64,000 nucleotides of DNA from Purshia tridentata (Eukaryota > Streptophyta > Magnoliopsida > Rosales > Rosaceae). This document shows positions 35,901-48,506 of the stretch, in pieces. Location of the stretch: the NCBI GenBank assembly GCA_003254885.1, contig QANT01006271.1, forward strand, positions 1 through 64,000, read 5' to 3'. The position numbers and the translations under genes are program-made. The number at the start of each line of letters is the position of its first letter. Position 1 is the first letter of the stretch. The notes below the pieces were generated by a model. The model saw nothing but the letters and a program-made list of their open reading frames with translations, was not told where the DNA came from and made no database searches.

Positions 35901-38563
35901 TACAAGGTCCGAAGAATTGGATTTACAATCACTAATGTTTCCTTGGCATCTGATGAAATCCGTTGACGACAGTCTCTTCGTTATAAACCGAAGGTAAAAC
36001 AAACACACTAAACTGTTATTATTCTTAACCAAAAATTCATAGTTGCTTGTCTTTAATTGTTTTAACTGGTGATCCACTTAGTGTTTCACTTGTTTTTTCA
36101 TGGTGTTATTAGGCAATCACCTTTAGTGCTTTATGGTTAGTACCTTGAATATGGATTCTTTTGAAATTAATTTACCATGCAAAGCCTTATACACAATTGC
36201 ATATGTTCTTAAGTATATGCCATGCACAGCCTCATTTCAACTTTGTGTACGCATGGATGTGATTAATTGATTTGATCTGCAGCTTTGAAACTCTATGGAT
36301 CCTAAATTTGGCTTCAGGAGAGATAAAGGAAGTTGTCAAAGGTTTGTATTTTCTCTCTGTTTTTGGTTTTTTTTCTTCGGTAAACTATGTCTTTTGCTAC
36401 TTTGTTTATTCTACATGAAATCAAGTCTAACATCAGGATTTAAAAGGGTTCGTGAAGATTTTGGAGGCCTATGGACCGCACATTTTGGAGAAAGTATCCT
36501 TGTTGAAACAGATGCCACATGATTGGTTGCAACAGCAGACTACTGCTGTCTGCTCACCAGAGAGGCTCCCATATGCTGGTCTTATATCTTCATTCACCAC
36601 GTTGCAGAATCACGTAATCCTTTGTGACATGGGTACCATTTTTACTGGATTTATTTATATTTGCCTTTTAAGTGAGTTTGTTGTACACTTTGTCTATAAT
36701 ACTAATTCCTCATTTGAATGCTTGTAATTTTGAAGTTGGACAAAGGATTTTGAAACTAAGTGAAGAATCTGGAGTATGTTCAACTGTCCAGATTTCAAAT
36801 TTTGGAATCCTTGGATTGCCTTATTGGCTGCCTTCCTGTTTGGAGAGAGTTTATGCTGTGTATGTTTACAAAAGACAACCTTATGCTAACTAGTTTCCTT
36901 TTAAATCCCATATCATTTTATTATTTCTCATTTTCTGTCTAATGTGACAGCAGTTTCCTGATTTGTTTTCTTATCAAATCCATTTCTTTTTTTCATATTT
37001 TTGCTGATTTGACAGTGCTGGTGGACATCTGGGAGAGATTGATCATCTTGAATGTTTCAGTTTGTTGCCAGGTAATTTTCTGACTGTTAAATATCCTTCA
37101 TTTGTGTATTCATTGACATTATATTCATTACTCAGTGTGACATTTGAAATGATTCTGCCTCTGTTTTCTTGATATTTCAAACTGGAATTTGGATTTATGA
37201 CCTTGCCATGATATGCTTCTTTTCAAAGTTAAGCGAAAGAGCAATTTCTGCTGAAGATGTTAGAGAACATTTAAATCTAGTGGAATGCTGCGGTAATTCT
37301 TTGTCTTAGCTTCCTGGCAACTTATTATTGGCATCAAGTCAAAATGCTGAGACTCATAGAGAAAATATTGATTTAGCTAAACATGCAGATAAACAATTGT
37401 TATCCAGTCATTGCTAACTGTTTTCACTTCCCAATTTGAATTCTCATGTAGAGTATGCTGATTTTACTATGCAACTTAATATGTTAATAAGCTTATTTGA
37501 TCCTTTAGTTTTGCTGTATATGTGACAGGTAGAGTTGGCATACAGTTAAATGTAGAAATCCCTGTGGACACTGAACTTGTAGAACAGTTACAAGAAGGTT
37601 GTATGTGGCGCCAGGCAAGAGGAGCCGCTACTGAAGTGTCGGGGCTGGAGGATGTAGGAGGATCTGTGGAGAAGGTTCGCGTAATTACTTTATTCCTTAT
37701 TATTTTTTTCAGATTAATTTTCATTATGCTGTGCTACAAAGATTCTATATCTATGCTTTTAGTAGCTTGGATTTCAGCTAGTCTGGGTTTGCAGGTTGGT
37801 GCTGCCCAACAATGGTACGATGAATTGGACAATCTTGCCTTTTCAATAGCAACACCTGACTCAGAGTTGACTGTTGAAGATGATAGTACGACTTTGGACA
37901 TGGGATTTCAAGATGCAAAAGTTCACATTGATTGTGTTGTCAATACAAGTCCTGGAACAAGTGAGGTGTGCAAATTAATTTATATCTTTAATTGTTTTGT
38001 GGCTAGTTTGAAAGCAACAGAATCCTGGGTTGCACTTGGGAAGTTCCAACATTTTTCTAGTCAATTGTTCCTTACATGCTTAAATTGTGTCAAGGCTAAC
38101 ATCAATAATTCTGAATTTCTGATATACCTTTTTTTCTTTCACCAATTCAATTCTGATATAAAGATAGCTTTATCCTCTCCTTGCTTTTGTCTAATTTCGG
38201 GGAATTATCTTCACAGGTCAATTTTGTGCTAACCTTGTCAACCTTGTCATCATGCAGGTTATTATTTATGCAGTGTTGTATTTAAAACTTAGAAGAAAGC
38301 AAGAATTATTAGAGGATAACCAGGAGAAATATGCAGCAAGGATAGCAGATATTCTGAACTCAGAGAGAAGTGGAAAGATGGGAAGAGATTCATGCATTCA
38401 GTTCTTGTTGAAATCAAACAGAGATTTGAGAGATCTCATCTTTATGAAACCTCTACATGTGAGGATAAAATTGGATTGTCTTGATCACCCAAAGGCTCCT
38501 AATTCAAAAGACATTATCCTAACAGACTCCAACATTGAGGTCAATGTATCACTTAACTCATAA
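32948..38563 (+). CDS. EMB1974: Thioredoxin-like and NHL-repeat protein (EMB1974 type)
   Basis: Seventeen exons joined by phase: 32948-33008, 33199-33319, 33534-33622, 33760-33919, 34092-34230, 34389-34482, 34697-34834, 35191-35291, 35548-35661, 35767-35993, 36283-36341, 36447-36632, 36736-36859, 37016-37071, 37529-37674, 37795-37965 and 38258-38563, giving 763 residues. The first 20 residues are Arg-rich and lack acids except Glu-10, suggesting a mitochondrial or plastid presequence. A thioredoxin-fold-like region (FLVLAGRF through FPQLHVMGF, about 95-190) lacks a CxxC motif. NHL beta-propeller repeats follow, with SADESGNRLFLSDSNHHRIIVLD and VRPAGSFYVAAEDCLYFVDSEN. The C-terminal 150 residues are unassigned and basic. 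Exons 7 and 12 use the acceptor that restores frame and the family sequence (LNKAVDELY; VVKGFVKIL). From memory it is the counterpart of Arabidopsis At3g07060, an embryo-essential gene of unknown biochemical role. Confidence 0.93.
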
Positions 38564-40476
38564 TACTTAGAGTGGATAACTTCATATTTTTGTATACTCT
38601 TATAATTTGATTGAGTTATAATGCTGTATCCATCATAATGGTTATGAGTAATTAATTATTTTATTTCCAATGGCTTGGTATTTGTTTTGGAATTTATTGT
38701 TGGAAACAATAGTACCACGCAAGAATGGTAAGATTCACAAGTTTATAACTATTAAGAAGATGATTTATGACTTGAACTTTAGCAAATGGAAGCATGTTTT
38801 CTCTGTTAAATACTCCTGTCGTGACTATTATGTATTTCTTCATACAAAGTCACATGTTATTCTTTTGTTCACATCCCAACGCAGGCCAATAATAAGAACA
38901 TTAAATCGGCTTATTGAAACTAGGAGATGCATGCACCTAGTCATGTAACGTGGTGAATAATACAAATTGTGCTTTAAGGCTATGGAATCTCCTAATTTTG
39001 TGTTGCCCTTGAAGGAATGATTAAGAAGCGAGAATGCCGAGAAGGTGGGTTGATGATCATATGATGATATGAACTACATACAAGGGCATCATGTGGTTTA
39101 CAACAAATCCGTTTTTTTTAAATCTTTTTTCAATTGATCCAAACAGTCCAATTTCTCAATTTCAGATTCCCTACTTGTATTTTTTTTTTTATGATCGAAA
39201 TTACGTTGTTTCAAACCTCCATTTAAAAAACTTTCTAATGTAAATTCTAAATCCTAAGCAACCCATTTAATAAACTAGTGCAAACTTTCTGTGTTCTTCT
39301 CACCCGTTTTCTCTTTTATGTTAAGCAACCACCCGAAGGCCTTGCTTTGTTTTCTTTGTTTTTTTTTTTGGTGGCCTTTTTGCCCCTTTGTATTTGCGCG
39401 AAGAGAACATTACTAAACTACAGAACAGTATGACTACTAAGTACAAAGAAAATTGAATAGAAGTGGATTCCAATATCGTTACTTCATTCCTAAAGTACAA
39501 AGAAAATTGAATAGAAGTGGATTCCAATATGGTTACTTCATTCCTACTTATGCTAGTATTCAAAGACATCTTAATTTTACCTGAAAAAAATTATTTTGTT
39601 TTTACTTTGTAAATTCTTTATAATTGTCTTACAACCCTTTCAATTTAGAAATGATAATTTATTTGCTAAAATGGATTCTTGAATGCCTGACCCCGCCTTG
39701 TTGTCTTAAAATTCTTTAAGCGATAGAGAGGCAGGGCGGGAACGGGAATGGAAATGATGGTGGGAACGGGATAGAGTCCGACCTCGTCCCGTTCTCATTC
39801 CCACCTAAAATGAGGTGCATATACTACCACAACATTGATTAACAACACAATAAGGCTGTCCCTTTCGAATATATGAACGTTGTTGCCACCACCACCATGC
39901 TAAGAAAAATGTATAGATAGTAATCTTGGCCACCATTACATCTCATCTCTCTCTCCTTCTCTATCCCAACGTTGATCTTAAACCTATTTTTATCACATTT
40001 AACTGTATAGTTGATTTGGTTCCCACTTTTTTCTCTTCAATTAAAGACACATTCACAAATCACCACCTCTTTCTCTGTTTTCTCTCCATGCTCTGCGGAA
40101 ACACCAAAGATATTAACCCATATTTTGGTTTCTTGCTGACCTACACTTTCCCCTTTTCTGGGGAGAGACATAACAACGTGACTTGGTGCATGCCTTTACT
40201 TTCTTGCCGGTCTTAGTTTTCATCAGGTGGTGGAGCTTCTAGAAATTAACTCAATAATCTTGTCCAGCTTCTCTGTTCCTGTTTAAAAACCGGCCTTGTC
40301 TTTCTTCCTCGGCATGCATCCATGATGTGCAAGTAGTTTTTGTGAAGTTTTGTGATCAACTGTGTGTCTGCAGACTCGATCTACAGTTCAAAAACTCAGA
40401 TATATTATTATATATATAATTGGAAAGATTTTAAGATTTTTGTAGAGGGGTTGAATACAACTGGCTAGTACTCAAA
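38564..40476. other. Intergenic DNA before the RLCK gene
   Basis: No gene is supported. It contains a 54-bp tandem repeat at 39439-39545 and a GC-rich inverted stretch near 39730-39800 (GGTGGGAACGGGA and a similar reverse complement), possibly a remnant of a small transposon. CT-rich DNA after 39920 may belong to the kinase promoter or leader. Confidence 0.5.
39439..39545. repeat. 54-bp tandem duplication
   Basis: Units start at 39439 and 39493, each beginning AAGTACAAAGAAAATTG. The second copy ends at 39545 and differs from the first by one C-to-G change. Confidence 0.9.
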
Positions 40477-42774
40477 ATGAGTTGCTTTTCGTGCTTTTCC
40501 TCCCATGAAAAGAAAGCAGCTCACAAAAGATCAAATAGCGTCAAGAAGCGCGAATTGCCTACCAGTCTTCCTCATAGCGAACCCAGCCAAATTGCAGCAC
40601 ATGCACAACAGCCAAAGCCTGCTGGTAAGTTGCATTTTCAACCCAATTCCTTATGTGTTTTTAAGTGTTAAGAGTATGCAACCCACTTTTTCATTATATT
40701 ATATGATGTCATAGGCCTCTTCATTCATTGTGGAGAATAGTTTTCAAAAGGAAGATGATTGCCGAATTAATCATCCTTCTTAGCATTGTTGGAACATTGG
40801 ATTTTATAGCTGCATTTTTAAGTCTCTTTCTTGTATATCCATGAATTTTGTTCTTCCCACTTCTTCACCCTTTTAGTGTGGGGAAGAATTGTCTGTGTTA
40901 TGTTTCTTAGAGAGTTTGGACAATAGGATAAGTTCCATGCTGATTTTTGTTTCTGCATTGATGCTTAACGATTGATTGTATAAACAGAAGTTCCTAAACC
41001 AAAGCCCCCACAACCCGCTGCTGCTGCGGCTGCACCTGCACCTGCTGATCAAACCACAAACAACAAAGAACCAAACCATGCTAATATTGCTGCACAAACT
41101 TTCAGCTTCCGCGAATTGGCGACAGCAACAAGGAACTTCCGGCCGGAATGCCTGATTGGTGAGGGTGGATTTGGAAGAGTTTACAAGGGGAAACTTGAAA
41201 AAATAGAACAGGTAATGTGGCTGCTCTTAGGGTTTTGTACAGCTCCTTCAATTTTGCTATGTTTAACTTGCTTGAAGGATTGAGTAGTGACCCAATTGGC
41301 TCGGTTCAGGTTGTAGCTGTGAAGCAACTGGACAGGAATGGCTTGCAAGGAAACAGAGAGTTCCTTGTTGAGGTGTTGATGTTGAGCCTCTTACACCATG
41401 ACAATTTAGTGAATCTTATTGGGTATTGCGCTGATGGTGATCAGAGACTTCTGGTGTATGAGTACATGCCCTTGGGATCTCTGGAAGACCATTTATTAGG
41501 TACGCTACTATGTATTTGTAATTTCTTTTTGCCCCCTATAAGATTAATAACAAACTTAAGAAAACAAATGGAAATAAAATAATCTAGTTATTGATTTGAT
41601 AGTATTTTGGGGTGTAATTTAGAGACAAAACAAATTTGATGTCGTCTGCTGAAATTCTAACTTGGCCTCATAGTACCAATGAAAAGCACACATAAGGCAC
41701 AAAAAGAGCCCAAATAATGTAAAAGTTCTTGATAATGTGGGTATTTCTGTGCTATAAGCATAAAACGTGCAGCTACTACCAACTGTATCCATAAACTATA
41801 CTGCTGTCTGACTTCTCATGTATTGTATCTTGATTTTCAGAACTTTCACAAAGCCAGAAGCCATTAGATTGGTTCAAAAGAATGAAAATAGCTCTTGGAG
41901 CTGCCAAGGGTCTAGAATATTTGCATGACAAGGCCAATCCCCCTGTTATCTACCGCGACTTAAAATCTTCCAACATCTTGCTGGACAGTGATTTCAATGC
42001 AAAACTGTCCGATTTCGGGCTAGCTAAGCTTGGACCTGTTGGAGACAAGTCACACGTATCTTCAAGAGTAATGGGTACATATGGGTATTGTGCCCCAGAG
42101 TACCAAAGAACAGGCCAACTAACTGTGAAGTCAGATGTGTACAGTTTTGGAGTTGTTTTGTTGGAATTGATCACTGGAAGGAGAGCTGTTGACACCACAT
42201 TACCAACCAAGGAGCAAAATCTAGTTTCTTGGGTAAATTTCCCCACACATTCTTTTTTTCTTCTTCTTTCAATTCGTGACATTCATTCATTCTACAAATT
42301 GTCATAAAAAAAATTAATTCCTAGACCAATTTGGCATTTCTTGCAAGACAATCATAAAGGTGTAACATGTGCTTTTACTTAAATTTTGGTCTTTAACAGG
42401 CAGGACCAGTATTCAAGGAGCCCAGTAGGTACCTAGAACTGGCTGATCCACTTCTTCGAGGAGATTTGCCAGTTAGAGCATTGAACCAAGCAGTTGCAGT
42501 TGCTGCAATGTGCCTCCATGAGGAAGCACCAGCCCGGCCTTTGATGAGTGATGTGGTCAGTGCTCTCAGTGTCCTTGGGACAGAACCAGACATTGCTGCC
42601 TCACCTATTCCCTCTCCACCACCTGAAAAAAATAGTGTACACGACGACGAGGATTCTCAGCGAGAAGAAGAAAGCGTAAGGGAACGCCAACGCGCTGTAG
42701 CAGAAGCCATAGAATGGGGTTCAACTTCCAGGCACAATGCAGCATCAAGAGGTGGCAGTGCTTCTTCATTGTAA
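40477..42774 (+). CDS. RLCK-VII (PBS1-like) protein kinase
   Basis: Cytoplasmic receptor-like kinase, a class that relays signals from surface receptors in immunity and development. Five exons: 40477-40624, 40988-41211, 41310-41499, 41841-42232 and 42400-42774, giving 442 residues. The kinase domain is complete: glycine loop [11 protein letters not shown] (107-117), VAVK lysine 129, catalytic YRDLKSSN with Asp 227, DFG at 245-247, [10 protein letters not shown] activation segment and [15 protein letters not shown]. The N terminus is MSCFSCF. It has no Gly-2 for myristoylation, but Cys-3 and Cys-6 could be palmitoylated. An Ala/Pro-rich linker precedes the kinase domain. The tail has the [13 protein letters not shown] motif of this subgroup. 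From memory it matches At3g07070, which begins MNCFSCF. The exact PBL number is not assigned. Confidence 0.96.
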
Positions 42775-44360
42775 AACTGAGTTGCACAATTAATTAATAC
42801 AACATTGCTTCCACAAAATAACTAATTTCTATTGTAAAATACATGTCTGTGATTCTCTTACTCTGATATTTTTCCAGAATGGGTATGAGCCATGTCAAAT
42901 CGGAAGAATGTATTGAGATGTAATGTAAACGAGGATAAACTCATATATAGAACAAAGAATGTGATGGGATTATTTCAAATATGTGACATATATGTTTCAC
43001 TTGATGGTTTGTATGTATCACATCTTAAATAAAATGTAACATAGCAAAATATTTCAGTTGTCGAGTTAATTGAAAGAGAGAAACTATTTATGTTATACTA
43101 AATCTTGTAAGTGACAATAAAACTATTTGTATCACATTTACTTATCAAATTATATACGGAATCTCTAATAAAGATGAAATCCGCTTGCTAGATCCCGCCT
43201 TTTGAGATATTGTTTACTATAATATTGGAATTGCGCAAGTTCTTAGACAATGAAGAATTTTATATTGCATATATAGCATAGCGAAAGCTGTGTATGATCA
43301 CCAAAAAGTTCTCACTATGGGTATAGTTTTTCATCTATGAAGCCCATAAACATATTTGTTGAGTCAAGTGCTAGTGCAGTTTGTTATGTAGGCAGAATAG
43401 TAAAACATCCAATGAAGAATTAAAATCAAGAAAAGGAAAGTCTTTGTGTCACTGCTGGTGATGAAAAACTAAAATGTAGCATGATATTATGTGCAGTTCA
43501 ACATTTCACAGATGACAATAACCTCTTTCAAACTAGTGGCGAGGAATGGATTTAGTTTTAAACTGATCGACTGCTTGTAATTATGACACAAGGGTTAGAA
43601 CTAGATAGAGAGCGAGGTACATCAAAAATCATGTATATCCTATTCCCATACTCATGGGTTAACAACAACAACAACAAAATAGTGTAATTTGCATCAATTC
43701 CCCTCCATTTTGATCTAATTACATGAACCTTCCCTATATTTCTAAAATACCTATATAAAATTTCATATTCCTTCTATGTGCCACAAAGTCCTACACAAGA
43801 ATGCAATTGGGGAGTGCGAGTAACAAACACTTCCCTTACTTTCTTCTAAATTATATAAACAAGAGAACTGAGATTTTATTGGCACCCAAAAAATTACTCT
43901 ACACCAATTTCTCAAAATAATTCTTTATTGTTTTATTTTTGGCATGTTGGATGGGCTCAAAATCGAACTTATGGCCCATTATTTTCGTAACTTAGAATTA
44001 TACACGTATTATTCGTGTTACAGTCACATTCAAGTGTATAGTAATTAGAAGGAGCTTTTCGTCTTTCTTTCTTTTGTTATGTTGAAGCTGGTTTGGGTTT
44101 GGGTTTGGGTTTGGGTTTGGGCTTGAGATGAGTTCGTAGAACGTTAGAAACCAGCAAATAAATGTTGAAATGGGCCTAACTAACTGGGCTGATGTGTACC
44201 CGCCAACAATTTCCTTGTCTAACGTTTTACGTGTCCCGCGAGGACTTGACGACTGGTAAAAACATCCAAAATCCAAACTGTAGTACCAAAAAAAGAAGAA
44301 AAATCTGAAACCTCTTTCTCTCTCTCCGCGTAATCATCCAACCTCTGAATCCCATAATCC
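42775..44360. other. Intergenic DNA between kinase and transporter genes
   Basis: The kinase 3' UTR comes first, then AT-rich DNA with no supported gene. A (TTTGGG)5 tract lies at 44092-44121, and a CT-rich probable 5' UTR precedes the transporter start. Confidence 0.55.
44092..44121. repeat. (TTTGGG)5 microsatellite
   Basis: Five perfect hexamers. The unit differs from the plant telomere repeat TTTAGGG by one missing base. It lies about 240 bp before the transporter start codon. Confidence 0.9.
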
Positions 44361-47057
44361 ATGGTGTTTCTCACGGCAGGTGCATTTGACATTCCCTACG
44401 ATACGATCGATTTTTCTTTCAGTCTATAAACTTCTTCAACGCAATGTAAACTTTTTTTGTTTTTTCTTTTTGTTTTTTTAATTTGTTTCAAATACTCGTT
44501 GAACTTAACGTGATTAAATCATTGATATATCGGTATGGGTTTGCATGCATAAGATTGGGTTTATTCGGTGTGAAATGAATAAAATTGATATCGTATTGGC
44601 ATCTTTTTTATGGTGTCTTGCTACGATTTAGTTTTATGGGGTTAACTCTACCTAACAATTGTTTGCTGCAATTTTTGTTTGTTGATATATGCTTTTCGTT
44701 AATTTTGGTGGGTTTTTGTTGTTTTCAGGTAAAATTTGGGTTTAATAGTGACATGGGCATTGGTTTTAATTCTCTGTGAGTACAGAGAGTTTGCTTTGTA
44801 AGTCTTCTGAAGAACTAATTGTTAGGCAAGATTTGGGAGCTTATTTCATTTGGCATTGAGTGGAAAGATATGAATAGGGAAGTTTGGAGGTGGGTTTTAG
44901 GTTTGGTGTATATATTTGCTGTTGCATCCATCTGGATAGCTGCCAGTTTTGTAGTACAGTCTGTTGTAGATGCCGGTGTGTCCCCATTCCTCATCACATA
45001 CATATGCAATTCATTGTTTGTGATCTACATTCCCTTAGTTGAAATTGGGCGCTATTTGGAGGATTCTTTTGGAGGTTTGTGGTTTTGGAAAGGTAAGAAG
45101 AGTAGCCCTTTGCAAGGATTAGGAGAGTCAGAGGAAACCACTCTTCTTGGGGTGAGTGATGCAGTTGTGAAAACTGATGCATCTGCGCATGTAGAAGAGG
45201 GGGGAGTCAGTCAGCATGGAAAATTTATTGATACAGAACCAAAAATTTTATCATACGAGCTTGTTAGGACTTCACCGAATCAAGACAATGTCAATGAAAA
45301 GCAAGTGGATGCAAAAGGGCGTTGGACACGCACTCGAGTGGCAAAAGTTAGCCTATTGGTTTCCCCATTTTGGTTCTTTGCGCAGCTCACTTTCAATTTG
45401 TCATTGAAGTATACTACAGTTACAGTAAGCATTTTTTAATATTATATTGCATGCTTTGCTTCATATATTCGTTAATGTGTTTCATCATTTTGGTGTGATT
45501 GTTTATTCTTCTTGTTGCATGCAGTCGAACACCATCTTGAGCAGTGCATCCAGCCTTTTCACTTTTTTGGTCTCTCTGGCATTCTTAGGTGAGAAGTTTA
45601 CTTTGGTGAAGCTTATTAGTGTTCTTCTTTGCATGGGAGGAACAATAATTGTCAGCCTTGGTGACACACAAACTACTTTAAGTACAATTGCTTCAAACCC
45701 TCTTCTCGGAGACATACTTGCTCTTGTCTCGGCAGCCTTGTATTCTGTGTATATTACCCTGATTCGCAAGAAGTTACCAGATGAGGATGATGAGAAAAGT
45801 GGTCGTGCCAGTATGGCTCAGTTTCTGGGCTTTCTGGGGCTTTCCAACCTTCTTATATTTCTTCCAGTTGCCCTTATACTTCATTTCTCAAAGCTGGAGC
45901 CCTTTTATATGCTTACCTGGGAGCAGACTGGCCTCATTGTTGGTAAAGGTTCGTACTTAACCTTTTTAGTATATGCTTTGTAACTTGGAGATACCTGTAT
46001 TGATGTTGCCTTTGTATTTTCTATTTGTCTATGCATGTATTCTTAGATGAGTACACCGGGCACTGAAATAAATCTTAAAATTTTTGGTGCCAACAAATAC
46101 AGCAGTGATTCATTTGTTCATACTTGGTCTCATTCTAAACCTCATATCTCTTTAAAATCTAAGATGCTGCCTTGAATCTGTCCATGTCATTTGGTGAATG
46201 AAATTTGACTTTAGTGCCTCTGATATTATTGATTCTTACACCCCAACATGCATATGTGTGCCCAGTTCTAAATGCAAATAAATAATGTGATTTCTTTTTG
46301 GGAGGGGATGAATATATCATTTCTTTACGTCCACTCTGTTATTTGACCATTAGTACTAATTCCAATTTCTGTTCATATATATATATATATATATGAGTTC
46401 ATAGCTTCTAGCATTGTTTCACGGACACTACTTTTATATCATATCAGTTACTTTGTTCAGAAGTAGAGGCACAAATTAGATGTAGGGTGATTTGTATTGA
46501 AAAAATGCAATAAGGTCTTGCACCTATCTCTTGGCTACTGTTATATCTATAGTCTACAGAAAAGCATTATGTGATTTCCCTAAGTTGGTTTGTCATTTAA
46601 TGTCAATATGAGCGTAGTTGGCATGAGACACGCAGACTATAGATCCATAATGTGGATTTTCATGTTATGTTTCTTATTTCATATAAAACCATATGGATTT
46701 TCAGGATGCTAAATCTTATGGATTTTTATGTTGTGTATAGGTTTGCTGGATAATGTTCTGAGCGATTATTTATGGGCCAAGGCTGTTCTTCTAACAACCA
46801 CCACAGTAGCAACGGCTGGTCTAACAATACAGGTTCCGTTGGCGGCAATTGTGGACACACTGACTGGCCATGCTCCTCATTTTGCTGATTATCTTGGAGC
46901 TGTATCTGTCATGATTGGATTCGCTGGCATAAACATTCCTTCTGGTGCTTTTAACAGATCAAAAGAAGCTATACCTGAATTAGAGAATGAAAATGTTAGT
47001 CCACCAAGTGAAGCTCGCAATTCATCAGGCAGTACAGATTCAGCTGCCATTTCATAG
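44361..47057 (+). CDS. EamA/DMT-family membrane transporter (SLC35F-like)
   Basis: Multi-pass membrane protein of the drug/metabolite transporter superfamily; the substrate is unknown. Exons 44826-45424, 45525-45948 and 46741-47057 are firm. A 19-base first exon, 44361-44379, joins in phase and gives 452 residues starting MVFLTAGKIWEL. If this leader is not used, ATG 44870 (MNREVWRWVLG) gives 431 residues. About ten hydrophobic segments are visible, including WVLGLVYIFAVASIWIAASFVV near the N terminus, then a hydrophilic loop of about 100 residues. The EamA half follows (SNTILSSASSLFTFLVSLAFLGEKF, then LLCMGGTIIVSLGD) and later GLLDNVLSDYLWAKAVLLTTTT. The soluble C-terminal tail is rich in Ser. 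The family resembles yeast YML018C and animal SLC35F proteins. From memory it corresponds to At3g07080. Confidence 0.92.
46375..46394. repeat. (AT)10 microsatellite in transporter intron
   Basis: A clean AT tract in the last intron of the EamA-type gene. Confidence 0.8.
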
Positions 47058-48506
47058 CATGCTGAGGTGACCTTGCAAGTGCAAATATAATGTTATGCGC
47101 CGCACCACTTTTCAGAAGTTTGTAAATGAAACTTCCGTTAGTTAATTAATTATTTAATTACTGATTGCTTGATATAAAAGAAGCTACGGCAGCTGAGAAA
47201 AGTTAATTTAAGTAACCTGGTGCCGGTATTGATCACTATCCAATGGTCCATAAAATGAATATATTGTATATTGAGGTTTGGAGACATTGAAATGATTTGC
47301 GAAGAATGCAACACCAGAATCAAAGCTTGAATGGATTTGCATGGGCAAATGTTATGGGCTGATACAATCATCCAGATGGTGGGGATACCAAACCCTGTAA
47401 ATATATGATGAGGATGAGTCATTGGCACTAATATTGTTCTACATTTAGTTTGCTTCTGTGATATATAATAGCATTAATTTAGTATGTTACTCTGTGCACT
47501 GGATAAGAGATTAACCAACATTCATAACAAAAGCTAACTTTAGATTAATCAAAAGCCATTTGGAAACTGTCTTCTTTTACGTCCCATCTAACTAACCCTC
47601 GCCAAACAGAACCCTATGTGGTTACATTAGTGGGATCTATATAGATACAAGTATATCATTAATGGAAATTAATCACCAATATCAAATGGGCATTGTTATT
47701 AAATAGAAGTAGCATCTGTCTTTCCAAGTTTGAATTGTTGTTATTTTGTTAATTTCTTCTATCTTGGAAATTGGGTTGATCTTGTCTCTTAATCGTTTTT
47801 ATAAAAACGTTTCTCATTGCATTTAAATTATGAGAATGAGGAGGAAGTTGAGTTGTAATAGTACTTGTTGAAAGATCTAATATCTACCGCTGCATTTGAA
47901 ATTTTGAGTTCAAATCTCCCTTTCACCAACAAATGATTTTGGCAGTTCCCATAGTGAGAGCCTTTGGCAGCAGTGGGAAAATCGAATCAAAGGAAAAGTG
48001 TTTTGGAAGGTACCACATATTTTGCTAAGTCGCGTAACTTGTTTTTATTTAAGACTTCGGTAAAAGATACTACTTGTGATTGATGTAGAATATGTATTAG
48101 CCACTTATTAACTTATTCCAAAGTCTAGACCTTTCTTCGATTTACTTTAAATCAATAATTAGATGCGTGGGAAAGGGGATTATCCCGACAGCTAATCAAA
48201 CGAGCCTACAATAGAAATATTATTAACCAAAAAATAAAAAAAAACAAACCCTCAGCCTCAGCAGCATCATTGATCAGACGAGCCTGCCTTACTCACTTCG
48301 GTACAAGTACCACTGTTGATCACCTCTACAGTTCTACACATAACTTATTTGTAATTGTAACAATGTGTTACGATAAAATCCAAATAGAAATTGGTATGGA
48401 GATATACCCCAATTCCCACATTAAGCAAATTGGATAACAGCTTCCTATATATAATTGCCAAATTCAAACTCAATCATCCCAACTTTGGAATAAATGTTGT
48501 GAACTC
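47058..48506. other. Convergent intergenic region
   Basis: The transporter gene (plus) and the PPPDE gene (minus) end toward each other across 1.4 kb of AT-rich DNA. No gene, RNA or clear repeat is recognised. Confidence 0.6.

Noticed and set aside
39700-39810. GC-rich inverted stretch as a transposon end
   Set aside because: Some inverted similarity exists, but no terminal repeats or target duplication could be defined.
44092-44121. Interstitial telomere repeat
   Set aside because: The unit is TTTGGG, not TTTAGGG, and only five copies are present, so it is better called a microsatellite.
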